Shown: piece by piece, positions 22,252-31,801 of the stretch | How the letters are laid out: every line of letters starts with the position of its first letter | How positions within the stretch are numbered: position 1 is the first letter of the stretch | From: Tragulus kanchil | Taxonomy: Eukaryota > Chordata > Mammalia > Artiodactyla > Tragulidae | Assembly: GCA_022376925.1 (NCBI GenBank) | Contig: JAIOJX010000026.1 | Location: 205,002,900 to 205,066,899, forward strand | Length of the DNA: 64,000 bases | Direction of reading: 5' to 3' | Program-made: the position numbers and the translations under genes | Notes under the pieces: generated by a model | Database searches by the model: none | What the model was told of the DNA's origin: nothing | What the model saw: only the letters and a program-made list of their open reading frames with translations

Positions 22252-22577
22252 TTTTTTTTTTAAACATTTATTTATTTATTTTTGGGTGGGGGTCGGGTTG
22301 GGGAGGGAGGGGGTGGGCGGACCACTTCTATTGGTCTTCCATTTCTCTATTTTCATCCGTCTTTGTTCTTTGGCTCCTGTGGGCCTCCCATCGCGGTGGC
22401 ATCTGTCGTTGCAGAGCACTGGCTCTGGGTGCATGCGCTCCAGAGCTCCGGTTCGGTAATTGGACACATCAGTCCAGCCGCTCCGCGGCCCGCGGGATCT
22501 TCCCAGGCCAGTGATTGAACCGGCGCCCCTCGCACTGCAAGGCAGTGTCCTTACCCACTGGACCACCAGGGAAGCCC
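22252..22577 (-). mobile_element. Duplicate of the SINE at 21119
   Basis: Second copy through pair 9. The G-rich tail reads GGGTGGGGGTCGGG here but GGGGGGGCAGG in copy 1, a four-base difference that changes the offset. Confidence 0.88.
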
Positions 22578-23280
22578 TCACTTTCAATTTTCTTAAAAAA
22601 TGCTGCCACTTAGTCAAGCTAAAACAAGGCAACCAGCAGCTGGCAGCTTTTCAACAGTATGGAACTAAAATTTCCATTGTTGTTCAGTGTCTTTTGATAT
22701 TCTGTATGTTTCTTCATTACACCATTAGCAGTATACTCTTCAGAACTGAATGCTTATCAGTTATATTGTTAAGCAAAGCCAAAACAAATATGTAAGGAAT
22801 TGTGGGGCTCTGGGGAAGCTTTCTAAGCCAAAACTATTTGTCTAAAAGTAATACTCATCTGCTACCAAACTGAGGAAGTTTCTTTTTTAAAAAGACTTCT
22901 TATTTTGTATGTATTTTTTCTCGTAACTGCTTAAGAGTTCATCAGTACTTTGAATTAGGTTATCTGTATGTGTAAAAAATGAGCTAGTGTGGAGTCTGTT
23001 TTAGAATACAGTTAAGTCCTCTTTGGGGTTCCCAGGTGGCACTAAGTGGTAAAGAACTGGCTTGCCAATCAAGGCTAGACATAAGAAACATGGGTTCTGT
23101 CACTGGGTCAGGAAAGTCCCCTGGAGGAGAGCTTGGACTCTATTCTTGCCTGGAGAATCCCATGGACAGAGGAGCCTGGCAGGCTGCCATGCATTGGTCA
23201 CACAGAGTCAGACACGATGGAAATGACTCACCACAGAACCCAGGTCCTCTACATACTAAGGCCTTTCCTTCCGAGAGCAC

Positions 23281-23530
23281 GCTCATAAGTCCAATTAATT
23301 TGTAAGTCCAACAAAGTTGACCTAGGTTATAGCCAATATAGTCATCTATATAGTTCTATACTGTAATAGGTTTGTAATACTTTTCACACAAATAATATGT
23401 AGATAAATAACAAACAAGAAATAAAGAAAATCTTTTTAATCTTACCGTAGAGTACCTTGAGAAGTGCAGTAGCCGAGTTCAGCAGCTACAGGGTTGTGTT
23501 TGCACCTTTGAAAGTTCTCAGCTTAAAAGT
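23281..23530. mobile_element. Cetartiodactyl interspersed repeat of uncertain family; copy at 24370-24620
   Basis: AAGTCCAACAAAGTTGACC and ACTGTAATAGGTTTGTAATA are phrases that I recall from a dispersed repeat in whales, pigs and ruminants, but I cannot name it. It lies about 100 bp upstream of the MOXD1 penultimate exon. Confidence 0.3.
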
Positions 23531-23617
23531 TCATATGTAGGGGATTGAAAAGTAATGGAAACACATAATGTTTTTGTTCTGAATATGACTCATTTCGGTT
23601 CTTCATTTTAAATTCAG

Positions 23618-23786
23618 GACCTGGCCTTTCATTATCAAAAGCCCCAAGCAGTATAAAAACCTTTCTTTCATGGATGCAATGAACAAGTTTAAATGGACTA
23701 AAAAAGAAGGTCTTGCCTTCAATAAGCTTGTCCTGAGCCTGCCAGTCAACGTGAGATGTTCCAAGACAGACAACGCAGAGTGGTCG
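23618..23786 (+). CDS. MOXD1: MOXD1 penultimate coding exon
   Basis: A 169-nt exon after acceptor ATTCAG (ends 23617). Its first G completes the Thr codon begun at 2405-2406. The peptide then runs TWPFIIKSPKQYKNLSF, through MDAMNKFKWTKKEG, to DNAEWS. It lies in the C-terminal part of the DBH-like catalytic core. Visible features are an N-L-S sequon, a basic KWTKK segment and a Cys in NVRC. The donor is TCG|GTAAGC in phase 0, so the next exon continues SIQG, as expected for MOXD1. A CHR-type SINE begins about 20 bp beyond the donor. Reading through the donor would add a SINE-encoded tail of about 78 residues before a stop near 24020. Confidence 0.93.
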
Positions 23787-23805
23787 GTAAGCCCCGCTTT
23801 GTTTT

Positions 23806-24082
23806 TTTTAAAATATCTTTTTTTCTTTTTTTGGCCACTTCTATTGGTCTTTCATCTATTTATCTTTGTTCTTTGGCCTGTGTGGGCCTCCAATCACAGT
23901 GGCCTCTCTTGTTGCAAAGCACTGGCTCTGGGCGCATGCACTTCAGAGCACTGGCTCGAAATTGGACACGGCGGTCCAGCTGTTCCACGGCACATGGGCT
24001 CTTCCCAGGCCAGGGATTGAACTGGCGCCCCTTGCATTGCAAGACGTTGTCTTTACCCACTGGACCACCAGGGAAGCCCCCC
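23806..24082 (-). mobile_element. CHR-type SINE, intermediate-tail type, just after the MOXD1 donor
   Basis: Reverse orientation. The left end goes directly from a T/A-rich tail to GGCCACTTCTATTGG with no G-rich block, unlike the extended type. The head at right is CCACCAGGGAAGCCCC. It starts about 20 bp downstream of the splice donor at 23787. Confidence 0.85.
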
Positions 24083-24710
24083 ATTTTGTTTTAATCTTCA
24101 GGGAAAACAGGATATCACATCCTGAATGCACAAGAGAGAAAAATCAAAGGGACAGACAAATAACTGTAAATGCAGTGGTCCAGTTGTCTTGTGATGGGTC
24201 AAAGGGATCACTTAGATTGACCAGAAACTCCTGATTCCTCTTCCCTTCAAAGAAGGAAATTTATTCTAAAACCCGAGAGACTTGGACTCTATTCTTGCCT
24301 GGAGAATCCCATGGACAGAAGTCCCAATTAATCTTGTAAGGTCCAATACTAAGGCCTTTCCTTCCGAGAGCACGCTCATAAGTCCAATTAATTTGTAAGT
24401 CCAACAAAGTTGACCTAGGTTATAGCCAATATAGTCATCTATATAGTTCTATACTGTAATAGGTTTGTAATACTTTTCACACAAATAATATGTAGATAAA
24501 TAACAAACAAGAAATAAAGAAAATCTTTTTAATCTTACCGTAGAGTACCTTGAGAAGTGCAGTAGCCGAGTTCAGCAGCTACAGGGTTGTGTTTGCACCT
24601 TTGAAAGTTCTCAGCTTAAAAGTTCATATGTAGGGGATTGAAAAGTAATGGAAACACATAATGTTTTTGTTCTGAATATGACTCATTTCGGTTCTTCATT
24701 TTAAATTCAG

Positions 24711-24879
24711 GACCTGGCCTTTCATTATCAAAAGCCCCAAGCAGTATAAAAACCTTTCTTTCATGGATGCAATGAACAAGTTTAAATGGACTAAAAAAGA
24801 AGGTCTTGCCTTCAATAAGCTTGTCCTGAGCCTGCCAGTCAACGTGAGATGTTCCAAGACAGACAACGCAGAGTGGTCG
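24711..24879 (+). CDS. MOXD1: Second, probably artefactual copy of the MOXD1 169-nt exon
   Basis: Same exon as at 23618-23786, shifted by 1093 bp, with the same splice sites and the same adjacent SINE. It belongs to the tandem pair 23253-25376. The exon length leaves remainder 1 on division by 3, so splicing both copies would frameshift. The intron between this copy and the last exon (24880-25984) is the one that carries unique downstream sequence, so a gene model using this copy alone is also consistent. Confidence 0.85.
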
Positions 24880-24898
24880 GTAAGCCCCGCTTTGTTTT

Positions 24899-25175
24899 TT
24901 TTAAAATATCTTTTTTTCTTTTTTTGGCCACTTCTATTGGTCTTTCATCTATTTATCTTTGTTCTTTGGCCTGTGTGGGCCTCCAATCACAGTGGCCTCT
25001 CTTGTTGCAAAGCACTGGCTCTGGGCGCATGCACTTCAGAGCACTGGCTCGAAATTGGACACGGCGGTCCAGCTGTTCCACGGCACATGGGCTCTTCCCA
25101 GGCCAGGGATTGAACTGGCGCCCCTTGCATTGCAAGACGTTGTCTTTACCCACTGGACCACCAGGGAAGCCCCCC
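24899..25175 (-). mobile_element. Duplicate of the SINE at 23806
   Basis: Second copy through pair 10. Confidence 0.85.
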
Positions 25176-25433
25176 ATTTTGTTTTAATCTTCAGGGAAAA
25201 CAGGATATCACATCCTGAATGCACAAGAGAGAAAAATCAAAGGGACAGACAAATAACTGTAAATGCAGTGGTCCAGTTGTCTTGTGATGGGTCTGAGAAT
25301 TTGTTCAGTGATCACTTAGATTGACCAGAAACTCCTGATTCCTCTTCCCTTCAAAGAAGGAAATTTATTCTAAAACTAAAGTTGGGATGAAGAAGGAAGA
25401 AGATGGGATGAGAGCTTCAAAAATACAACAGAG

Positions 25434-25773
25434 GACTTCCCCTGGTGGTCCAGTGGGTAAGGACACCGCCTTGCAGTGCAAGGGGCGCCGGTTCGAGCCC
25501 TGGCCTGGGAAGATCCCACGTGCCGCGGAGCGGCTGGACTGATGTGTCCAATTACCGAGCCGGAGCTCTGGAGTGCATGCGCCCAGAGCCGGTGCTCTGC
25601 GACGACAGAGGCCACCGCGATGGGAGGCCCACAGGAGCCAAAGAACAAAGACGGATGAAAACAGAGAAATGAAAGACCAATAGAAGTGGCCCGCCCGTCC
25701 CCCTCTGTCCCCACCTCACCCTCCAAAAAGATAAATAAATAAAAATAAATGTTTAAAAAAAAAAACAACAACA
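25434..25773 (+). mobile_element. CHR-type tRNA-Glu SINE, extended-tail type, forward
   Basis: Forward copy showing the element in its own orientation: A box TGGTCCAGTGG and B box GGTTCGAGCCC in the head, body, GACCAATAGAAGTGGCCCG, C-rich block, then A/T-rich tail. Target-site duplication ACAACAGAG at 25425-25433 and 25774-25782. Confidence 0.9.
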
Positions 25774-25984
25774 ACAACAGAGCGTGTTGTGTATCTCTTC
25801 TTTTTCCCAGTGGTGTGTCTGACCCTCGTCTCCATGACGCTGGGAATCCCTAGTTGAAACTAGACAACTTCAGCATCCATCCCCACCCTTTTAACCCCTG
25901 CAGAAGGGCAGGGACTGAGCAAGCTTGGCTGCAGCCCTGCCTTAAATAACTCACTCAGTGGCATTGACTGTCTTTGGTTTTCAG

Positions 25985-26152
25985 ATTCAAGGGATGACGG
26001 CACTAACTCCGGATATAGAAAGACCGTATCAGGCAGAACCCTTGGTGTGTGAAGCTTCTTCTGCTTCTCTGCATGGAAACGTCCCTCTCGAGCTGCTCCT
26101 GAGCTTTGTGGTCGTGGGTGGCACACTCAGCGCCAGGAGCCTCTGCCCATAA
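25985..26152 (+). CDS. MOXD1: MOXD1 terminal coding exon with stop codon
   Basis: Begins after TTTTCAG (ends 25984) in phase 0 with IQGMTAL, then PDIERPYQAEPLVC, and stops at TAA 26150-26152: 55 residues plus stop. The IQG-to-PLVC block is the conserved MOXD1 C-terminal region. After the last Cys the tail turns Ser/Ala-rich and ends in a hydrophobic run (LELLLSFVVVGG) followed by a short polar end with one Arg. This agrees with the hydrophobic C-terminus known for MOXD1 and proposed to anchor it in the ER membrane. No duplicate of this exon occurs in the window. The tail after PLVC looks faster-evolving than the block before it. Confidence 0.92.
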   Translation: MQGMTALTPDIERPYQAEPLVCEASSASLHGNVPLELLLSFVVVGGTLSARSLCP

Positions 26153-27125
26153 TTCTGTCGTGCTCGGTAACCACGGTTTTCCGCAAACTGAACCTGACAT
26201 CTCATGTGCAGGTTAAGGACATCATGGGCGTGAAGGGTGAGGGTGAAGACCCTGGAGACTTCCTTTCACAGGCTCCCTTCCTCCCGTCCCCCGTTCCTTC
26301 CCAGGCTCCCTGAGTGGTGCCAGTCAGGCTCTCAGTTTTTCCTCAGAAACCTCTGACTATCGATCGCTAAGAAAGCAAAACCAACCTGACCTAACATAAC
26401 CTCTTAAAAAATGTGGACAAAATCGAGTGGACGTAAAAGAATTATTTCTTTCTGTATTTCATTTGATTGAAATACTCGTTGCTATTTTACGTTTCAGCCT
26501 TACTGATTTGGTTTCTATAGTCCTTTTTTTTTTTTAAGTGTTTCTATCTTAAAGATGCAAAGGAAGGACTCTCCATTCCCGTGTTCTTCCTCTTTACTGC
26601 TTTTTGGTGTGACTTCCCCGGTGGAACAGTGGTCCTTCCTACCTCCCCGTGTTAACCGGCTTTGTCCTTTTCTGTGAATTATCCACGGGCCGCTGACCTC
26701 AGTGCTTCCTGATGGTGCCCCTTCTCCTCTCCTCATTAACCTGAGTTCCAAACTACGCTGAACCCAGCTTTTTATCCCCCTCTTCCTTGCTCAGCCCTCG
26801 CCAGGTGAGTTTCTTCCTTGAGCTCTGTCATATCTAAGAAGAAAGCGGCTGTAGGAGACCTAGACGTGGTACGTAAGTGATTGTAGGCTGAGGACAAAAT
26901 GTCACTGCCGTGAACTCTATACTCTAAGGGGTCTTTTGCGAGGGTCCAGGGCAAAGGCCAGAGAGTGTGAATAAGCTGAGGAGGGTGTGAGGGCCTCCCT
27001 GACCATGTTGGATGTCACATGTGTTGCATACTGGCTCGATTTGAGTCACAGTTGCTATTGTAGATTTATTTTTATATTAGTTAATAAACTAACTTTCCAA
27101 AATAAAATCGTCACCAGTTTTGTCA
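26153..27125 (+). other. MOXD1: MOXD1 3' untranslated region (predicted)
   Basis: Non-repetitive sequence running from the stop codon to the first AATAAA cluster, with no competing long reading frame of recognisable function. Length (about 0.95 kb) and position are inference from the stop codon and poly(A) signals. A T-run at 26523-26536 is the only simple sequence. If the second signal cluster is used the UTR is about 100 nt longer. Confidence 0.6.
27083..27106 (+). terminator. Probable MOXD1 polyadenylation signals, first cluster
   Basis: Two AATAAA hexamers (27083-27088 and 27101-27106) followed within 30 bp by T/GT-rich sequence, the usual layout of a mammalian poly(A) site. They are the first canonical hexamers I find after the MOXD1 stop codon. 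Confidence 0.55.
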
Positions 27126-27205
27126 CTTTCTTTGTTCTTTGATCAGCCAAATCCTCTCTTGTGTCTTTTGTTCATTTATTAAGCTAAGTCTGTTTAGATC
27201 ATGTT

Positions 27206-27220
27206 AATAAACTAAATAAA
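27206..27220 (+). terminator. Alternative polyadenylation signals, second cluster
   Basis: AATAAA at 27206-27211 and 27215-27220, followed by TTTTTGTGTGGT, a good GU-rich downstream element. It could serve as a distal MOXD1 poly(A) site. Confidence 0.4.
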
Positions 27221-27377
27221 ATTAAATTTTTGTGTGGTACCTTGTATATTCCTTGAGAGAAGAAAGTGATTCAATACCACTTGATTTCCCAGTCAGATCC
27301 GTTAAGAAAACTGCATTTTTCCATTCCATTTTTTAAGCCATTTTTCCCCTAGCAAACAATGTCTTCAACAAGCTATA

Positions 27378-27572
27378 TGTGTGTGTGCTTCACTGCTCAG
27401 TTGTGGACTGTAGACCATTAGGCTCCTCTGTCCATGGGATTCTCGAGGCAAGAATACTGGAATGGGTTGACATTTCCTCCTCCAGGGCATCTTTCTGACC
27501 CAGGGATCAATCCTGTCTCCTGCATTGCAGGCAGATTCTTTACCAGTGGTAAAGAGCCACCTGGTAAGCCCC
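27378..27572 (-). mobile_element. Bov-tA SINE
   Basis: Reverse-oriented, with CTCCTCTGTCCATGGGATTC and a head remnant ending near 27572. Just downstream of the MOXD1 poly(A) signals. Confidence 0.8.
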
Positions 27573-27834
27573 AATAGCATTTATGAAATTAAAAAAATTT
27601 TTTTTGAAAATTGGGAGGAATCCTTCTATATTGCAAATACAGAATGCAAGTCTGATTTGAACCAATTTCTCTTTTATTATTTTTAAATAAGCCCATTAAA
27701 TATTGACAACCAAAATATTTCCATATATTTATATAATGCTTTGGAATTCACAGTATTTCTCACTTCAGGTTTAAAATTGGTTTTCAGGTTGAGTACTTGT
27801 GTGCAGAAAAGCTAGTCAGACAGCATACTGTACT

Positions 27835-28045
27835 GCAATAAGCATTGGAGACCTAAATTTCAGTCATTTACAAACTACACCTTCATAAATTATATCCAAA
27901 TTACTTGTACTTACTAAGCCTTCGTTTTCCCATTGGTAAAGTAGGGATAATAGTTTCTACCTTGTAAAGTTGTTTGTGGATTAAATGTGATAATGAAGGA
28001 ATAGCACCTGGCAGAATGAACCATCAATGTTAGTTTTCTTCCTTC
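27835..28045 (+). mobile_element. MIR element
   Basis: Follows the MIR order: CCAAATTACTTGTACTTACT, CTTCGTTTTCCCATTGGTAA, AGGGATAATAG, TTGTGGATTAAATGTGATAA, AGCACCTGGCA. Old mammalian SINE. Confidence 0.75.
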
Positions 28046-28211
28046 CTTTGTAAGCTCTCACATTGAAGGTGCATTTTATCTGACAACAAGTGCAGAGTTT
28101 CCCTCCTACCTTTCTGATACAATCAACTGAAATTTGCCTTTAAGCAAATCACTTTTGCTGAGTGAGTGATACATAGTCAAATGAATATTAGGTCTGAGTG
28201 AATTTGGCAGC

Positions 28212-28399
28212 CGTGCGTATGTTCTCAGTTGCTAAGACATGACAAACACCTTGTGACCCCATGGACAGTAGTCCACCAGGCTCCTCTGCCCATGGGATTT
28301 CCCAGGCAAGTACACCAGAGTGAGTTGTCATTTCTTTCTCCAGGGAATCATCTTGACCCAGGAAAAGAACATTGCAAGTGTATTGGAAGTGGATTCTTT
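28212..28399 (-). mobile_element. Bov-tA SINE, left part, interrupted by a CHR-type SINE
   Basis: Continues at 28710-28733 after the inserted SINE. The Bov-tA has its own target-site duplication AATTTGGCA at 28201-28209 and 28735-28743, so both halves belong to one insertion. Confidence 0.88.
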
Positions 28400-28694
28400 T
28401 TTTTTTTTTTAAAGATTTATTTATTTATTTTACATTTTGGGCGAGAGTCGGGTTGGGGAGGGAGGGGAGCGGGCGGGCCACTTCCATTGGTCTTTCATGT
28501 CTCCATTTCCATCCGTCTTTGTTCTTTGGCTCCTATGGGCCTCCCATTGCGGTGGCGTCTGTTCCGGCTCGGTAATTGGACACATCAGTTCAGCCGCTCC
28601 ACGGCACGTGGGATCCTCCCAGACCAGGGATCGAACCAGCGCCCCTTGCACTGCAAGGCGGTGTCCCTACCCACTGGACCACCAGGGGAAGCCC
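28400..28694 (-). mobile_element. CHR-type SINE, extended-tail type, nested in Bov-tA
   Basis: Target-site duplication GGAAGTGGATTCTTT (15 bp, perfect) at 28385-28399 and 28695-28709, both inside Bov-tA sequence. It lacks about 40 bp of the body (between CTGTT and CCGGCTCGG near 28562) compared with other copies. Confidence 0.92.
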
Positions 28695-28709
28695 GGAAGT
28701 GGATTCTTT

Positions 28710-28733
28710 ACCACTGAATCACCAAGGAAGCCC
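28710..28733 (-). mobile_element. Bov-tA SINE, right part
   Basis: Head end of the interrupted element at 28212, ending CACCAAGGAAGCCC. Confidence 0.85.
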
Positions 28734-28743
28734 AAATTTGGCA

Positions 28744-29340
28744 ATCACTTCCTTAAAAAAAAAAAACCCTAATGACTGGCCACTTGTTACATTTTATGTT
28801 TCTGAAGAGCAAAAATAATGTATTTAGCTCTTTTATTTCCTCTTGAAAATAACATACTTTCACTGAAACTAATGATGTTTTTTTTTTTTACTTTTTACTT
28901 TTACAGAGTTTTGTTGTTTACAGATATGTATATTCCCAGATTAGTCATGTGTATTTCCCTGGCCCTCTCCCTCCTCCACCCCTAGTACTCCCAACCCCAC
29001 CCTTCCAGGCCGTCGCACAACACCTCTGCAGGATCCCCTATTCCCACCAAATGAACAGTTTCTTGTCTTCCATATGATTAGTTTTTTAAGGTGAATAACT
29101 TTAAAATTCCATACTGTATTTTATTGCTTCATGAGACTTTCTTCCACGTTTGATTCAATAACTTCACCTCATCTTAAGAAATTACTTTGTAGATTGTCTT
29201 CACTTGGTATGACATTTCAGAAAAAAAGACAGACTATTACAAATAATCATTCTAAATATAATGTTCTGTTAATCAAAATTAAGGAAATGATAGGAAATTT
29301 TAAAAAGTGGGGTGGGAGACCCTAGTAACAAGGAGAGTGT
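28744..29340. other. Intergenic, nothing firmly recognised
   Basis: A pyrimidine-rich segment near 28955-29040 may be part of an old element, but I cannot name it. Confidence 0.35.
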
Positions 29341-29348
29341 TTCTGCTT

Positions 29349-29367
29349 ACCACTAGAGGGCGCTGTG
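29349..29367 (+). promoter_or_regulatory. Strong CTCF-like motif
   Basis: ACCACTAGAGGGCGCTGTG matches the CTCF core (CCASYAGRGGGCGC-like) closely on the + strand. It is single-copy, just outside tandem pair 11. By motif only. Confidence 0.55.
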
Positions 29368-29411
29368 TACGTCTGCTTGTCTATCCTGTCAGTCCTGGCC
29401 CAGGTTTAAAT

Positions 29412-31801
29412 GTCTGTGTTCCTGGAACAACCTGCTCTGAGCCTTCACGTCTTGGAGTCCACCTAGTTGCTTCCATATTACCTTTATTTTTGCTCATTCG
29501 AAGTTTGATAACCTAAAGTTTAAGCTTTCTTTTTAAGGGTTTAGCTATAGGATCAATGTTAAGTTTCTTAATGTTTTACTGTAATGATTCTAAGTCTCTT
29601 CTAAACTTTCCAAATTGTCATTTTACTGTACCTTGTGTTACTTTATACTTCACCTTCTATTTTGGATGTATTTAGATCTTTGAATTTCTGTTCTGTCTTA
29701 TTGTTTTGTTTTCATCTTTTAAATTGAATACTCAGTTTCAATTCTGATCTATCTCAATCATTGTTTTCCAGTTTCTTAATTGTTACATCTGTTAATATTC
29801 TCTTAAAAAAATACACACACAAGCACTTCAGTAATACCAGTTTAGTGTCAAGTGGGATTGTGAGCAGTACTTAAGAATGCACTTTGTAAACGAGGAAAGT
29901 GGAGAATTTTTGCCCAGGAACTCCCTGCCTCTACATTACTGGCTCCTTGTAAAGAATTTTCCAGGTCAGATGAGGATAAGTCTTTGATGCCTGAAGTCAT
30001 TTGTTAATCGATCTAGGGTCATAAACCCCATTGCTCAGATGACATAATGGATTTGTAAGAATGATGTTGCTTTTAAAAGACCGTTTAGTGCTTGAATGAC
30101 GTACTCTTTTTCTTTAAAATTCCATAGTCTCCGAGTTATAAAAGCGCAGGATTTGGAGTAAAGTACAAGTTCATCGCCCTAGCCAGGAGTTGATACTGGC
30201 AGCACTTGGAAGAATGAGCAAATATGGTAACTAAGCCTACTCATGGGCTGGCCATTGTCTTTTGTCACTTTTGTGATTGCTAATGAGCTGAGAATTTTTT
30301 CTGTTTTCTTCTTTTCAGATCTTCCATTTTTAGGACTAATAGATTCCCTAAGTCTGCCCTTTGCTTTATTGAGATGTGATTGTACATATGGGCTCTGTAA
30401 GAAGTCCGCGTGCAGATTTTAAACAATTTTAACTTTTCACCCATCATTCATTCTTCCCAGACATGCTGCTACAGACATGAAGTACACTGGCAAACAAGAA
30501 AGCTCAAGTTTAAATTCAGGAGAAAAGCAGATTGCAGGCATGGCTTTAAGCAAAGGTTATATTTTTATATGGCATAGCTAATGTACCATCAATTCTGATA
30601 AGACACGTCTGTGTTCCTGGAACAACCTGCTCTGAGCCTTCACGTCTTGGAGTCCACCTAGTTGCTTCCATATTACCTTTATTTTTGCTCATTCGAAGTT
30701 TGATAACCTAAAGTTTAAGCTTTCTTTTTAAGGGTTTAGCTATAGGATCAATGTTAAGTTTCTTAATGTTTTACTGTAATGATTCTAAGTCTCTTCTAAA
30801 CTTTCCAAATTGTCATTTTACTGTACCTTGTGTTACTTTATACTTCACCTTCTATTTTGGATGTATTTAGATCTTTGAATTTCTGTTCTGTCTTATTGTT
30901 TTGTTTTCATCTTTTAAATTGAATACTCAGTTTCAATTCTGATCTATCTCAATCATTGTTTTCCAGTTTCTTAATTGTTACATCTGTTAATATTCTCTTA
31001 AAAAAATACACACACAAGCACTTCAGTAATACCAGTTTAGTGTCAAGTGGGATTGTGAGCAGTACTTAAGAATGCACTTTGTAAACGAGGAAAGTGGAGA
31101 ATTTTTGCCCAGGAACTCCCTGCCTCTACATTACTGGCTCCTTGTAAAGAATTTTCCAGGTCAGATGAGGATAAGTCTTTGATGCCTGAAGTCATTTGTT
31201 AATCTCTCTAGGGTCATAAACCCCATTGCTCAGATGACATAATGGATTTGTAAGAATGATGTTGCTTTTAAAAGACCGTTTAGTGCTTGAATGACGTACT
31301 CTTTTTCTTTAAAATTCCATAGTCTCCGAGTTATAAAAGCGCAGGATTTGGAGTAAAGTACAAGTTCATCGCCCTAGCCAGGAGTTGATACTGGCAGCAC
31401 TTGGAAGAATGAGCAAATATGGTAACTAAGCCTACTCATGGGCTGGCCATTGTCTTTTGTCACTTTTGTGATTGCTAATGAGCTGAGAATTTTTTCTGTT
31501 TTCTTCTTTTCAGATCTTCCATTTTTAGGACTAATAGATTCCCTAAGTCTGCCCTTTGCTTTATTGAGATGTGATTGTACATATGGGCTCTGTAAGAAGT
31601 CCGCGTGCAGATTTTAAACAATTTTAACTTTTCACCCATCATTCATTCTTCCCAGACATGCTGCTACAGACATGAAGTACACTGGCAAACAAGAAAGCTC
31701 AAGTTTAAATTCAGGAGAAAAGCAGATTGCAGGCATGGCTTTAAGCAAATGTTTTATTTTTATCTTGCATAGCTAATTTACCATCAATTCTGATAAGACA
31801 C
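29412..31801. repeat. Tandem duplicate pair 11 (about 1.2 kb copies)
   Basis: 29412-30606 matches 30607-31801, offset 1195, directly abutting. Substitutions are concentrated in the last 60 bp of copy 1. Confidence 0.92.
30097..30144 (+). promoter_or_regulatory. Possible promoter element: CRE-like site plus TATA box; copy at 31292-31339
   Basis: TGACGTAC at 30097-30104 and TATAAAAG at 30137-30144. About 75-85 bp further on is an ATG-containing stretch ending in a donor-like GGTAACTAAG (30228). The arrangement is suggestive of a small non-coding transcript start but could be chance. Confidence 0.2.

Larger units (their letters stand above)
21011..23272. repeat. Tandem duplicate pair 9 (about 1.13 kb copies)
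   Basis: 21011-22135 matches 22144-23272, offset 1133, becoming 1137 inside the G-rich tail of the contained SINE. It doubles one CHR-type SINE and one Bov-tA. Confidence 0.92.
23253..25376. repeat. Tandem duplicate pair 10 (about 1.02 kb copies), contains MOXD1 exon
   Basis: 23253-24272 matches 24346-25376, offset 1093. The 73-bp linker 24273-24345 is a patchwork of bits of 23132-23170 and 23288-23310. Copy 1 lacks about 12 bp present in copy 2 near 25292. Confidence 0.92.
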
